Origin: Rhodoplanes sp. Z2-YC6860
GTDB lineage: Bacteria > Pseudomonadota > Alphaproteobacteria > Rhizobiales > Xanthobacteraceae
Reading direction: 5' to 3'
NCBI RefSeq assembly: GCF_001579845.1
Contig: NZ_CP007440.1
Span: 6,284,029-6,348,028 of the forward strand
Length of the DNA stretch: 64,000 nt
Position 1 is the stretch's first letter. The number at the start of each line of letters is the position of its first letter. The notes under the pieces are model-generated. The model searched no databases and was not told the origin of the DNA. It worked only from the letters and a program-made list of their open reading frames with translations. The position numbers were made by a program, and so were the translations under genes. Shown piece after piece: positions 16,455-24,975 of the stretch.

Positions 16455-16486
16455 GAAACACGCTTCAGCCGCGCAAACGAAACGAA

Positions 16487-17614
16487 TCAATTGGCGAGCG
16501 GCGTCGCATAGCCTGCGACAAGCTTGACCAGATCCGCCTGACGCGCCGCGCCGGTCTTCTCGAACAGCCGGCTCAAATGCGTCTTCACCGTGGTGTCGGC
16601 GATGCCGAGAGCCGCCGCGACATCGGGCACGCCGCCGATCTGGACGATGGCGAGCAGCACGCGCAATTCAGCCGGCGTGAGATTGTAGCTCGAGCGGATC
16701 ACCTCCGGCGGCGACGGCGCTTCGAGCGCGGCCTTGCGCACGAACATCGCTGCCGCGGCCGAGCGCGCGCTGGCGCGCCGGCGCGCCACCGACGTGAGCG
16801 GCAGCACATGCGCCAGATACCGTTCGCCGTCGCGCGCCGCGAGCGGCAGCACAATGCTCTTCGCGCCGCTCTCGGTGTCGCTCTGCTCGGTGCCCGCGAC
16901 GGTCTCGCGCAGCGTCTGGTCGACATTGGCATCGCCCGCAGCGAGCCGCCCGCCGACCGAACGCAGAAATTCGCCGCTGCTCAGGATGTCCTTGCCGGCC
17001 ACGTTGGCGTGCATGATGCCGCAGTTCGCATCGATCAGGATCACGCCGGTGTTCATGCCGTCGAAGATGTCGGCGAAGGTGGCGGTCTCGGCCTCCTTCG
17101 ATTCAATGGTGCGGTGGATCGAGATGGCGCGCCGCATGTGCGGCACGATCAGCCCGAGGCGCCGCCGCATCTCGGTGTCGACCATGCCGCTCGCCTCATG
17201 GCGCGCGATGCTGAGATAGGCGCACCAGTTCGCGGTGCGCGTCAGCGCCACCATCGCGGCATCGACCCAGCCCTGGGGCTCGGCCCATTCCTGGTAAAAC
17301 CGGCCGCGGCGGAATTCGTCGTAAGGCACGAGGTCCGGCACCGTGAGGATCTGTTCGACGTCGCCGCAGGGCGCGTTCGCGATCGGGCCGAACTGGTAAT
17401 AGGTATCGGCGTAAAGCTGCAGGTGATAGTCGTCGATGCCGGTGTAGAAGTGAGCGCTCACGTTGCGCCTGGCGCTGTCTTTCACGAGCAGTCCGCCCAC
17501 CTGCCCGCCGACAAAATCGGCGATGGCTGCGAGCACCTCCGGCCACAAAGCCTGATCGAGCGCGGCGTCGTAGATGCTCGTGGTGAGCAGCGTGAGATTC
17601 CGTTGTTCGGACAT
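16487..17614 (-). CDS. LuxR-type helix-turn-helix transcriptional regulator
   Basis: The 375-aa protein ends in a GerE/LuxR DNA-binding domain (about 310-370): LTPAELRVLLAIVQIGGVPDVAAALGIADTTVKTHLSRLFEKTGA. The N-terminal 300 residues contain a PAS-like segment (FDGMNTGVILIDANCGIMHAN, about 185-205). There is no receiver domain or acyl-homoserine-lactone-binding pattern. AGGA precedes the start. It is divergent from the AraC-type regulator, with 199 bp between starts, so the two may cross-regulate. Proximity to the sox genes makes sulfur control possible but unproven. Confidence 0.85.
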   Translation of the reverse strand: MSEQRNLTLLTTSIYDAALDQALWPEVLAAIADFVGGQVGGLLVKDSARRNVSAHFYTGIDDYHLQLYADTYYQFGPIANAPCGDVEQILTVPDLVPYDEFRRGRFYQEWAEPQGWVDAAMVALTRTANWCAYLSIARHEASGMVDTEMRRRLGLIVPHMRRAISIHRTIESKEAETATFADIFDGMNTGVILIDANCGIMHANVAGKDILSSGEFLRSVGGRLAAGDANVDQTLRETVAGTEQSDTESGAKSIVLPLAARDGERYLAHVLPLTSVARRRASARSAAAAMFVRKAALEAPSPPEVIRSSYNLTPAELRVLLAIVQIGGVPDVAAALGIADTTVKTHLSRLFEKTGAARQADLVKLVAGYATPLAN

Positions 17615-17813
17615 GGATTTTCCTGAAATAACGGGGACATAAGGCTAAATCGGGTGAAACGTGTCGATGATGATCCGGATCACACAATTGAATGGATCGT
17701 GGCTGTTAAAATGAACCTCGCTCGCGTAAAACACCGCGCTTGCGGCAGCGCGAAATTCGGCCACTGCACTACACAAGCAGGTCAAGGCGATCTAGGGCGG
17801 GAGCGCAGCAAAC

Positions 17814-18809
17814 TTGGGCGACAGCGCAAAGGACAGTCCGAGCGGGGAAGGCAAAGCTGCTCCGAAGCCGAACGTGAACATCTGGTCCACCGAGGCAATC
17901 CGCGATCGCGACCGCTTTTCCTATTGGCGCGAAGCGCTTTGTCAGGCGGTATTCAATCTCAGCATTGAAGCGCGTCCCGACAATTTCTCGGCGCGCATCA
18001 CCTCGCGCAGCTCGGGCGTGTTGCGTTTTGTCACATCGCGATCCAGCGGATATCAGGTGGTCCGCACGCAGCGGGACATCGATACGGCGCCGGCCGATCA
18101 CTATTCCGTGTTCGTGCAGTTGCACGGCCACTCGGTCATCACTCAGGACGGCGAAGCGATGGCCTTCCTGCCGAGCGACATCGCAATATCGGACGGGCGC
18201 TTTCCATTCGTCGCCGATATGCGCGGCGACGGATACCGCGCCATCGCGGTGATTCCCCGCGAGATGGTCGACCGCCGCGCGCCATGGCTGCGAGGGAAAT
18301 CCTTACACAAGCTCGCGTCCGACCGCGCCTTCGTCGACCTCGCCAACCGCCATATTCTGGAACTGACCGCGCCCGACTCGACCCTGAGCGAAGGCGCCTC
18401 GGGACTGCTTACCGAGAATCTCTGCAACCTCCTGGCGCTCGCCAGCGCCAACGACGTCGCTCATAACCGGCTGCAGCCGGAATTGCAGATGGAGGCGATC
18501 CTCGCCTTCTGCCGGCAGCATCTTCACGATCCCGAGTTGTCACCGCAGCGTGTCGCGGATCGCTTCGGGATCTCGGTGCGGACGCTGCATCTGCGCTTTG
18601 CGCAGATCGGCGAGACCTTCGGCCGCTGGCTGCTGGAGCATCGGCTTGACGCCTGCAGCGCGGCGCTGCGTGACGAGAATCAGCGCGGCGTGAACATTTC
18701 CGATATCGCCTATCGCTGGGGATTCAACGATCTCTCGCACTTCAACAAGGTGTTTCGCGCGCGCTTCGATCAGACGCCGCGCGAATGGCGAAACCGCCCG
18801 GACATCTGA
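17814..18809 (+). CDS. AraC-family transcriptional regulator
   Basis: The protein has 331 aa starting from a TTG, the only plausible start before an internal Met at residue 121. The N-terminal AraC-binding-like domain 2 (RFSYWREALCQAVFNLSIE) resembles regulators of the AraC_binding_2 class. The C-terminal tandem helix-turn-helix spans about 225-325 (LSPQRVADRFGISVRTLHLRFAQ and ISDIAYRWGFNDLSHFNKVFRARF in outline). The end PREWR is typical. It is divergent from the LuxR-type gene. Effector and targets are unknown. Confidence 0.87.
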   Translation: MGDSAKDSPSGEGKAAPKPNVNIWSTEAIRDRDRFSYWREALCQAVFNLSIEARPDNFSARITSRSSGVLRFVTSRSSGYQVVRTQRDIDTAPADHYSVFVQLHGHSVITQDGEAMAFLPSDIAISDGRFPFVADMRGDGYRAIAVIPREMVDRRAPWLRGKSLHKLASDRAFVDLANRHILELTAPDSTLSEGASGLLTENLCNLLALASANDVAHNRLQPELQMEAILAFCRQHLHDPELSPQRVADRFGISVRTLHLRFAQIGETFGRWLLEHRLDACSAALRDENQRGVNISDIAYRWGFNDLSHFNKVFRARFDQTPREWRNRPDI

Positions 18810-18842
18810 GATATCCAGGCGGCTTGCCTTGCGCTGCGATGT

Positions 18843-19265
18843 CTATTCGGCGATCGTTTGGCCCGAGCCGCCGAACGGCGCCGGGAAGTCCTTGAACTTC
18901 GGCAACCCGTCGCGCATCGGCAGCACGGCCTCGGCATAGTTGACGTGCAAGCCCGGCTCGAACTTGAGCGTCGGGATCGTTGCCGCAAACACATCGACCA
19001 GACCGAGCGGCGGGTGGTTGGCCATCAGATGCCCGCCGCACTTCGTGCAGAATTTCCGCTCGCTCATCGGGGTCTTCGCGTAGGTCGCGACGTGCTCGGC
19101 GCCCACCGTGACCCGCACCGCCTCTGGCTTCCACAGCGAGAACGCATTCACCGGACCCGCCGACCAGGAACGGCACGAGCCGCAATGGCAATAGCCCATG
19201 CCTTCGGGTGAGCCGGTGACTTCCAATTTCACAGCGCCGCAAAAGCAGCTTCCAAGATGAGCCAC
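18843..19265 (-). CDS. GFA/CENP-V-domain zinc protein
   Basis: The 140-aa protein has the Gfa-like zinc fold: GSCFCGAVKLEV at the N-terminus, YCHCGSCRSWSAG at about 25-37, and FCTKCGGHL at about 73-81. These supply two Cys-based zinc sites. The family includes S-(hydroxymethyl)glutathione synthase, but most members have no proven reaction. It starts at a GTG with AAGGAG seven bases before it. It converges on the AraC gene and stands apart from the DsrE/SoxXA operon. Confidence 0.87.
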   Translation of the reverse strand: MAHLGSCFCGAVKLEVTGSPEGMGYCHCGSCRSWSAGPVNAFSLWKPEAVRVTVGAEHVATYAKTPMSERKFCTKCGGHLMANHPPLGLVDVFAATIPTLKFEPGLHVNYAEAVLPMRDGLPKFKDFPAPFGGSGQTIAE

Positions 19266-19489
19266 AATAATCTCCTTTGTGTTCGGGACGCATGCCGTCC
19301 GGCAAATCGCCGGAGCACATGAGGTGCCGCACTACCAAATCGCAAAACGCGGCACGTCCACCGATTGCAGGATATGCGATCGCGGGCCGCAGAAAAATGT
19401 CAGCAAGATCAAATCATTCGATCTGAATTATCAGCAGTGCTGATGACGCTCTGGGTCTCCGCAGCAAGACCGCGCGATTGAATCGCGGC

Positions 19490-20029
19490 TCAACCAACCT
19501 TCAGATAAGCAAAGCCTTTGCTCTGCAGTTCGGCCACGGTCGCGACGCCCGACGGCACGAACTTCAAAAACGAGTCCTGCTTGGTCTTTGCAAGATCGAT
19601 GTTGCTGCGCTTGTAGGTGATCTCGCAAAGATAAGCCTCGACGCCGAATTTGGTCAGGCCGGTGAAGCGCTTGTAGAGATCCGGATCGATCTGGTCGTTG
19701 GCCCAGGGCGTGCCCGACAGATCGTCGATAAAGAACTTGATGCCGGCGCCATGCGCCACGATCACGAGCCTCACCCGCAGCGTATCGAACTCGTAGGAGC
19801 TGAGGTGATTGTTCATGTTGGTGAGGAGCTGCGAGAAACGATTCTGATCGCCGAAATCGCAGTGATAGAGGCAGGCGATGTCGGTGTCCTTCTTCAGCGC
19901 TCCGAAATCGAGCTTGCCGGGCGCCGCGGCAAGCTTCGTCGCCGTCAGCGTTGCGCCCGAGACCACCATCGCTCCGAGAAATCCACGCCGGCTCGTGGTT
20001 GAGCCGGCCTTTGAATTTTTCTTCGGCAT
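19490..20029 (-). CDS. Tat-exported DsrE-family protein of the sox operon
   Basis: The protein has 179 aa from the ATG at 20029. The leader carries a twin-arginine motif (STTSRRGFLGAMVV), so it is probably exported folded. The rest resembles periplasmic DsrE/DsrF-like proteins (LRVRLVIVAHGAGIKFFIDD in outline). These bind or relay sulfur in other systems. A Cys-containing YLCEITYK segment could hold the reactive cysteine. It follows soxX by 26 bp and is the last gene of the soxA-soxX unit. A hairpin-like repeat just beyond the stop (about 19470-19489) may end transcription. Confidence 0.72.
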   Translation of the reverse strand: MPKKNSKAGSTTSRRGFLGAMVVSGATLTATKLAAAPGKLDFGALKKDTDIACLYHCDFGDQNRFSQLLTNMNNHLSSYEFDTLRVRLVIVAHGAGIKFFIDDLSGTPWANDQIDPDLYKRFTGLTKFGVEAYLCEITYKRSNIDLAKTKQDSFLKFVPSGVATVAELQSKGFAYLKVG

Positions 20030-20055
20030 GATGCGCTCTCCTTCTCGAACTCCGT

Positions 20056-20670
20056 TCACTTGTTGACCGGGCTGTCCGGGCTCATCACCAGCGCCACCAG
20101 ATCCTTGATCTGCTCGATGTTGAGCACGCCGCTCACGCCGAACCGCGGCATGTTCGAGCACGGGAAGGCCGCGTGAGCGCCGTAGATCTTGTCGTACACC
20201 GCCTTGGTGTCGGCCTCGCTGAAGTTGCGGTTCTTGCCGTAGTTCATGAGGCTCGGGCCGATGGTGCCGTAGCTCACCTCGGCCTTGCTGAGCTGATGGC
20301 AGGCATAGCAGTTGCCGCCGTTCGCCTGCCGCGGCGGATAGTCGGTGAAACGCAGCCCATAGCCCGACTGCGCGATCTTCTCGCCGGAGCTCCAATCGCC
20401 GACGAGCTTGCCGTCAGCCGGGTACTGGATGCGTGCCCGCTCGCGCTTCTGGATGTCCTCCGCCACGTTCTTCGGCGGCGCGTTGCGATAGAGTGAGCAC
20501 TGCTTCATCGTCTCGTCTTGATCGAAGCGCGAGCGCCAGTCGGCCGGCGCCGTCGGAAACGCCGCAACGATCGCGGCGTCGACCTTCGCGGTGTCGACGC
20601 TCGCTTTGTCCTGCGCCCGCGCGGGCAGACTGAGCAGGCAAACGGCAACGGCGAGAAGACAACGTTTCAT
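20056..20670 (-). CDS. soxX: SoxX, monoheme c-type cytochrome of the SoxAX complex
   Basis: The protein has 204 aa from the ATG at 20670. It has a signal peptide (1-20, ending ARAQ), one heme c motif CYACH at 121-125, and a likely distal ligand Met174 in CSNMPRFG. With SoxA it forms the cytochrome that joins thiosulfate oxidatively to the SoxY cysteine in the periplasm. It starts 14 bases after the soxA stop. The longer frame to 20868 overlaps soxA and lacks a signal peptide at its start. Confidence 0.93.
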   Translation of the reverse strand: MKRCLLAVAVCLLSLPARAQDKASVDTAKVDAAIVAAFPTAPADWRSRFDQDETMKQCSLYRNAPPKNVAEDIQKRERARIQYPADGKLVGDWSSGEKIAQSGYGLRFTDYPPRQANGGNCYACHQLSKAEVSYGTIGPSLMNYGKNRNFSEADTKAVYDKIYGAHAAFPCSNMPRFGVSGVLNIEQIKDLVALVMSPDSPVNK

Positions 20671-20684
20671 GGCCCCGCTCCCGC

Positions 20685-21509
20685 TCAGCGCTTCAAGCCC
20701 GGGGTGGCGATCTCGCCACCTTCGGCATTCTTGGTGAGATACGCGATCAGCGCCACGCTGACGTCGGAACCCATTTCGAGCTCCGGCATCCGCATCTGCC
20801 AGTAGCAATCGTAGAGGCGGTGCTGCATGGTCATCACCTGTGTGGTCGAGACGCGATAGGCCGGCCACTGCCCGACCACCTCCTTTGCCTCCTTGGGCTG
20901 CGCCAGAAACGGCAGGCCCTGAAGGCGGATGCGGCGGCCGGTGTCGTTGTGGCAGGTCGCGCAGGCGAAATCGTTCGGTCCCTGGCGGCGATAGAAGATC
21001 GCCTCACCGAATGCGACCATCGCCTGCTCCTGCGGCTTGTCGAGTCTGGCTGCGAATTTCTGGCCGTTCGACTTGACCGCCACGTAGGTTGCGATTGCGC
21101 CGAGGTCCTTCACAGGCTGACCGCCAGCCGGATAAGGCTTCTTCACCAGGTCGGCATGGTTCAGCCCTTGCAGCTTCTCCATGCACCACATCAGCCGCGT
21201 CTCGAGGTCCATCACCCGGTCGGCATCGGCGAAGTAGCGCGGCAGCTCCGCAAAAGCGCCATCGACCACGCCCGGCCCCTTGCCGAGATCGCATTGCTCG
21301 AGCGTCGCCTTCTTGGGGCCGGCCGCGGTGGTCCACAGCGCCTCGCCGCGGTCGGAATCGAGCAGGCCGGGATTGCTCCAGGGGTCTTCCTTGAGCATCT
21401 GGCGATACTTCTCGATCGCCTTCTCGGTGTCGTCCTGCGCCCGGGCCGGCAAACTCAAAAGCGTCAAAACGGCACAGCAGGCCGCTGCAACAAGGGCTGT
21501 TGTTCTCAA
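20685..21509 (-). CDS. soxA: SoxA, c-type cytochrome of the SoxAX complex, one heme site retained
   Basis: I chose a TTG start at 21509 because GGAGG lies five bases before it and the protein then starts directly with a signal peptide (about 1-24); an ATG at 21554 gives 15 extra residues. The 274-aa protein has a single CATCH heme motif at 183-187 and the catalytic cysteine C235 in LYDCYWQMRMP. The N-terminal heme position holds only two isolated cysteines (C73, C109), so this is a monoheme SoxA. It oxidises thiosulfate onto SoxYZ together with SoxX. It is divergent from soxY. Confidence 0.92.
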   Translation of the reverse strand: MRTTALVAAACCAVLTLLSLPARAQDDTEKAIEKYRQMLKEDPWSNPGLLDSDRGEALWTTAAGPKKATLEQCDLGKGPGVVDGAFAELPRYFADADRVMDLETRLMWCMEKLQGLNHADLVKKPYPAGGQPVKDLGAIATYVAVKSNGQKFAARLDKPQEQAMVAFGEAIFYRRQGPNDFACATCHNDTGRRIRLQGLPFLAQPKEAKEVVGQWPAYRVSTTQVMTMQHRLYDCYWQMRMPELEMGSDVSVALIAYLTKNAEGGEIATPGLKR

Positions 21510-21787
21510 TGACGCCTCCGGCAGTTCTGAATTCGATGTTCCAGGCGCCGACATTGTTGGCGGCGCGCTTCAAGTCAAGCGTGCCCAGCGCCGCAACCAG
21601 TTTGTGCCAGGATAGCGCCAGTTCGTGGCATGAAAAGCTCGCGTTCTGCTGCGCCGCGGAATGCTCTTGCGCCGTATCGCCCGCGCTGCCGCGACGGCGC
21701 ATGCGTCATCCATACCGGCCCAAGCGGCTCCCATTCCGGCGCACGATACGCTATGTACAGCCCGCAGTTCGGGATCGAAGGAACACC

Positions 21788-22240
21788 ATGACGCTGACTT
21801 TCAATCGCCGCGAGGCCCTGGCGCTTGCCGCCGGAGCCACAGGCGCTCTCGCGCTTGGCGCGCCGCCGGCATTCGCCAAGAACGACGCTGACGAGGCGAT
21901 CAAGAAATTCACCGGCGGCAAGACGCCGATCGAAGGCAAGGTCAAGCTCGACCTGCCGGAGATCGCCGAGAACGGCAACACCGTGCCGATGACCGTGACG
22001 GTCGAGAGCCCGATGACCGAGGCCTCCCACGTCACCGACGTGCTGGTGGTCGCCAACGAGAATCCGCGCTCGGGTGTCGTCACCTTTCACTTCTCGCCGG
22101 CGAGCGGCGTGGCCGAAGCCAACACCCGCATCCGTCTCGCGGCGACGCAGGACGTCACCGCAGTCGCCAAGATGAACGACGGCTCGTTCTACTTCGCGAG
22201 CAAGCAGGTGAAGGTCACGATCGGCGGCTGCGGCGGCTGA
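21788..22240 (+). CDS. soxY: SoxY, thiosulfate-carrier subunit
   Basis: The 150-aa protein has a Tat-type leader (NRREALALAAGATGA) and ends in GGCGG, the swinging-arm motif whose cysteine carries sulfur intermediates in the Sox cycle. The body is an immunoglobulin-like fold (GKVKLDLPEIAENGNTVPM, then VVTFHFSP). It is followed by soxZ after 20 bp. The 278-bp region shared with divergent soxA must hold both promoters; I could not pick out a convincing -35/-10 pair. Confidence 0.96.
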   Translation: MTLTFNRREALALAAGATGALALGAPPAFAKNDADEAIKKFTGGKTPIEGKVKLDLPEIAENGNTVPMTVTVESPMTEASHVTDVLVVANENPRSGVVTFHFSPASGVAEANTRIRLAATQDVTAVAKMNDGSFYFASKQVKVTIGGCGG

Positions 22241-22260
22241 TCGTTACAAGGAGAACAACA

Positions 22261-22590
22261 ATGGCCGCCGTCAAACCCCGCATCAAGCTCGACAAGAAGG
22301 AAGCCAAGAAGGGCGAACTCGTCGAGGTGAAGGCGCTGGTGCAGCACGTCATGGAGACCGGCAACCGCCGCGACACCTCGGGCGCCATCGTGCCGCGCAA
22401 GATCCTCAACAAGTTTGTCTGCACGGTCGCCGGCAAGCAGGTGTTCGCCGCGGACTTCGAGACTGCGATCTCGGCAAACCCGTATATCCAGTTCAAGTTC
22501 AAGGCCGAGGCGTCGGGCCCCGTGGTGCTGACCTGGACCGACGACGATGGCTCGACCATCACGGGTGAAGAGTCGATTACGGTCAGCTAG
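22261..22590 (+). CDS. soxZ: SoxZ, partner of SoxY
   Basis: The 109-aa protein has no signal peptide, as usual for SoxZ, which is exported with SoxY. The SoxZ fold is recognisable: KPRIKLDKKEAKKGELVEVKALV in outline, HVMETGNRRD, and WTDDDGSTITGEESI near the end. AGGAG lies upstream of the start. It forms the SoxYZ carrier heterodimer. A 131-bp palindromic element separates it from soxB. Confidence 0.96.
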   Translation: MAAVKPRIKLDKKEAKKGELVEVKALVQHVMETGNRRDTSGAIVPRKILNKFVCTVAGKQVFAADFETAISANPYIQFKFKAEASGPVVLTWTDDDGSTITGEESITVS

Positions 22591-22615
22591 CGCTCGGTCG
22601 CGCAACACGCACTGT

Positions 22616-22746
22616 CACCCTCCCCTGGAGGGGGAGGGTCGCGAGCGAAGCGAGCGGGGTGGGGTGAACTTCTTGCTGCAAGGATCACCCCACCCCGACT
22701 GCCGAACTCCGTTCGGCAGTCGACCCTCCCCCTCCAGGGGAGGGTG
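22616..22746. repeat. 131-bp nested palindromic element between soxZ and soxB
   Basis: The outer arms 22616-22641 and 22721-22746 are exact 26-bp reverse complements. A second perfect 13-bp pair (22655-22667 and 22685-22697) lies inside them. The element is GC-rich, built on CCCTCCCC/GGGGAGGG. It starts 26 bp after soxZ and ends 36 bp before the soxB ATG. In the transcript it would fold into a very stable hairpin that could lower soxB expression or protect upstream mRNA. A shorter relative occurs at 47108-47130. Confidence 0.85.
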
Positions 22747-22782
22747 AACACCGCCGGTGCTGCAGCAGAGGCGGCGTTACAC

Positions 22783-24465
22783 ATGATCTCCAGGCGCGAA
22801 TTTCTTCAGGTCGCCGCAGCCACCGCCGCGCTGACGCCCGCCGGATGGAGCCGCGGCTTCGCGCAGCATCGCCTCACGCAGGACGATCTCCTTCGCTTCG
22901 AGCCGCTCGGCAACGTCACGCTCGTTCATCTCGCCGACCTTCACGCCCAACTCAAACCGGTGCTGTTCCGCGAGCCGTCGGTCAACATCGGGGTCGGCGA
23001 AGCACGCGGAAAGGTGCCGCATCTCACCGGCCGCGATCTCCTGGACCTTTACAAAATTCCGCCCGAAAGCGCGCAGGCCTATGCGCTGACCTCGGACGAC
23101 TTCGCGGCGCTCGCCAGAAGCTACGGCCGGCTTGGCGGCCTCGACCGCATCGCGACGGTGGTGAAATCGATCCGCGCCGAGCGCTCCGGCCGCACGCTCT
23201 TCCTCGACGGCGGCGACACCTGGCAGAACAGCTTCACGTCGATGCAGAGCAAAGGCCAGGACATGGTCGACTGCATGGCGCTCTTGAAGCCCGACGCCAT
23301 GGTCGGCCATTGGGAGTTCACGCTCGGCACCGAACGCGTCAAGGAGATCACGGAAAAGCTCGGCTTTCCATTCCTCGCGCAGAACGTCCGCGACACCGAA
23401 TGGAATGAGCCCGCCTTCGACGCCACGACCATGATCGAGCGCGGCGGCGTCAAGATCGCGGTGATCGGCCAGGCCTTTCCCTACACGCCGATCGCCAATC
23501 CGCGCTGGATGATGCCGACGTGGTCGTTCGGCATCCGCGAGGAGGACCTGCAAGCCAACGCCAACAAGGCGCGGCAGCAGGGCGCCGAACTCGTGGTGCT
23601 GCTCTCCCACAACGGCTTCGACGTCGACCGCAAGCTTGCCGGCCGCGTGAGCGGGCTCGACGTGATTCTCACCGCACACACCCACGACGCGCTGCCCGAC
23701 GTCGTCAAGGTCGGCAAGACCCTGCTCGTCGCTTCCGGCAGCCACGGCAAGTTCGTGTCGCGGCTCGATCTCGATGTGCGCGGCGGCAAGGTGAAGGACT
23801 ATCGCTTCAAGCTGATCCCGATCTTCTCCGACGCCATCGCACCCGACGCCGAGATGGCAGCGAAGATCGCGGCCGTACGCGCGCCGCATGAAAAGATGCT
23901 CGGAGAGACCATCGGCCGCACCGAGACGCTTCTTTACCGCCGCGGCAGCTTCAACGGCACGCTCGACGACGTGATCTGCGACGCACTGCTCGCCGAACGC
24001 GACGCCGAGATCGCGCTGTCGCCCGGTTTCCGCTGGGGCACATCGCTCCTTCCCGGCCAGGACATCACCCGCGAGGACATCTACAACGCCACCGCCCTCA
24101 CCTATCCGGCGGCCTACCGCACCACGATGACCGGCGCGCGGCTGAAGGAGGTGCTGGAGGACGTTGCCGACAACCTGTTCAATCCCGATCCCTACTACCA
24201 GCAGGGCGGCGACATGGTTCGCACCGGCGGCCTGTCCTACACGATCGACATCGCGCAGGCCGCCGGCCGCCGCATCGGCGATCTCACCTTGCTGCGCACC
24301 GGCCAGCCGCTCGACCCGGCGAAGGACTACACCATCGCGGGCTGGGCCAGCGTCAACGAAGGCACCGAAGGCCAGCCGATCTGGGACGTGGTGATGCGGC
24401 ATATCGAGCGGCAGCGCACCGTCGCGCCGCGTGACGCCGGCCACGTGCGCGTCATCGGCAATTGA
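22783..24465 (+). CDS. soxB: SoxB, di-manganese thiosulfohydrolase
   Basis: The protein has 560 aa from the ATG at 22783, the point where the Tat leader begins (SRREFLQVAAATAAL). A metallophosphoesterase-like domain follows: the LVHLADLHAQLKPVLFREPS metal-binding segment, FLDGGDTWQNS, GHWEFTLG, LLSHNGFDVD and TAHTHDALP. A 5'-nucleotidase C-terminal domain spans about 400-560. It hydrolytically releases sulfate from SoxY-bound thiosulfate in the periplasm. A frame beginning at a GTG in the palindrome (22744) would bury the Tat motif. soxCD does not follow. Confidence 0.96.
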   Translation: MISRREFLQVAAATAALTPAGWSRGFAQHRLTQDDLLRFEPLGNVTLVHLADLHAQLKPVLFREPSVNIGVGEARGKVPHLTGRDLLDLYKIPPESAQAYALTSDDFAALARSYGRLGGLDRIATVVKSIRAERSGRTLFLDGGDTWQNSFTSMQSKGQDMVDCMALLKPDAMVGHWEFTLGTERVKEITEKLGFPFLAQNVRDTEWNEPAFDATTMIERGGVKIAVIGQAFPYTPIANPRWMMPTWSFGIREEDLQANANKARQQGAELVVLLSHNGFDVDRKLAGRVSGLDVILTAHTHDALPDVVKVGKTLLVASGSHGKFVSRLDLDVRGGKVKDYRFKLIPIFSDAIAPDAEMAAKIAAVRAPHEKMLGETIGRTETLLYRRGSFNGTLDDVICDALLAERDAEIALSPGFRWGTSLLPGQDITREDIYNATALTYPAAYRTTMTGARLKEVLEDVADNLFNPDPYYQQGGDMVRTGGLSYTIDIAQAAGRRIGDLTLLRTGQPLDPAKDYTIAGWASVNEGTEGQPIWDVVMRHIERQRTVAPRDAGHVRVIGN

Positions 24466-24613
24466 AAATTTTCGCTCGCTGAGAATTTTACACAGCGCGG
24501 TTCCCGCGCAACGACGCGTCCATTTGTCTCGACCGCCGATATTGTCAACGTGCGGTCATTCAGCCTTCTGCTGTTGCTGCGGAAAATCCGCAAATAACAA
24601 AACGAGGATGGAT

Positions 24614-24721
24614 ATGTTTGAGCAAAACAGCAGTCTCACCAGGTTTCGCTATGTGGCCGGCGCCGTGATGCTGGCGGCGTTGTCCGTCGGCATTCTGCAA
24701 TTGGCCGGCATCCGGTTCTAG
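24614..24721 (+). CDS. Possible 35-aa single-span membrane peptide
   Basis: An ATG at 24614, with ACGAGG six bases upstream, opens a frame of 35 codons. Its centre (VAGAVMLAALSVGILQLAGI) would span a membrane, and the N-terminus has one charged patch. I do not recognise it. It lies 148 bp after soxB on the same strand. The frame is short enough to be chance, though its membrane-like composition is notable. A two-codon-longer start at 24608 also exists. Confidence 0.35.
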   Translation: MFEQNSSLTRFRYVAGAVMLAALSVGILQLAGIRF

Positions 24722-24758
24722 ACGGGGCTCCAGTAGCACCCTCTTCGCGAGAGGCCGG

Positions 24759-24805
24759 ATCGCCCGCAGGAGCTTGTCCGGCCAAAGGCCGGGCCTGCGG
24801 GCGAT
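24759..24805. terminator. Nested hairpin after the soxB region
   Basis: ATCGCCCGCAGG and CCTGCGGGCGAT are perfect 12-bp arms, with a smaller CCGGCC-AAA-GGCCGG hairpin inside the loop. There is no T-run, so it could be a Rho-assisted terminator or an mRNA-stabilising structure. The remaining 170 bp to the ThDP gene show nothing else. Confidence 0.4.
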
Positions 24806-24975
24806 AACGAGTTGAGCGTGAGGAGCGGCCGCCGAATCCTCACGCAGCCCCCACAGCCCGTCTTGCCCGCCCCCATAGAATGGCGCAGATGGCGCCCGCC
24901 CAAACGAAATCCGCCCCTTGAGCATTGCCGGAGAGCCTGGAATACATGGCCGGCAAAACAAAGGGCTGAAGCTTG

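Noticed and set aside
21510-21554. SoxA start at the ATG 21554
   Set aside because: The TTG at 21509 has GGAGG at five bases and places the signal peptide at the N-terminus; the upstream ATG has neither. It remains possible.
21510-21787. A sigma-54 promoter in the soxA/soxY gap, suggested by TGGCATGAAAAGC
   Set aside because: The GG and GC elements are not separated by the required 10 bp.
22744-22782. SoxB start at the GTG 22744
   Set aside because: It lies within the palindromic repeat and puts 13 residues before the Tat motif; the ATG at 22783 is the natural start.
22777-24444. 555-aa open frame antisense to soxB
   Set aside because: SoxB motifs are complete on the other strand; the antisense product is Arg/His-rich without domains.
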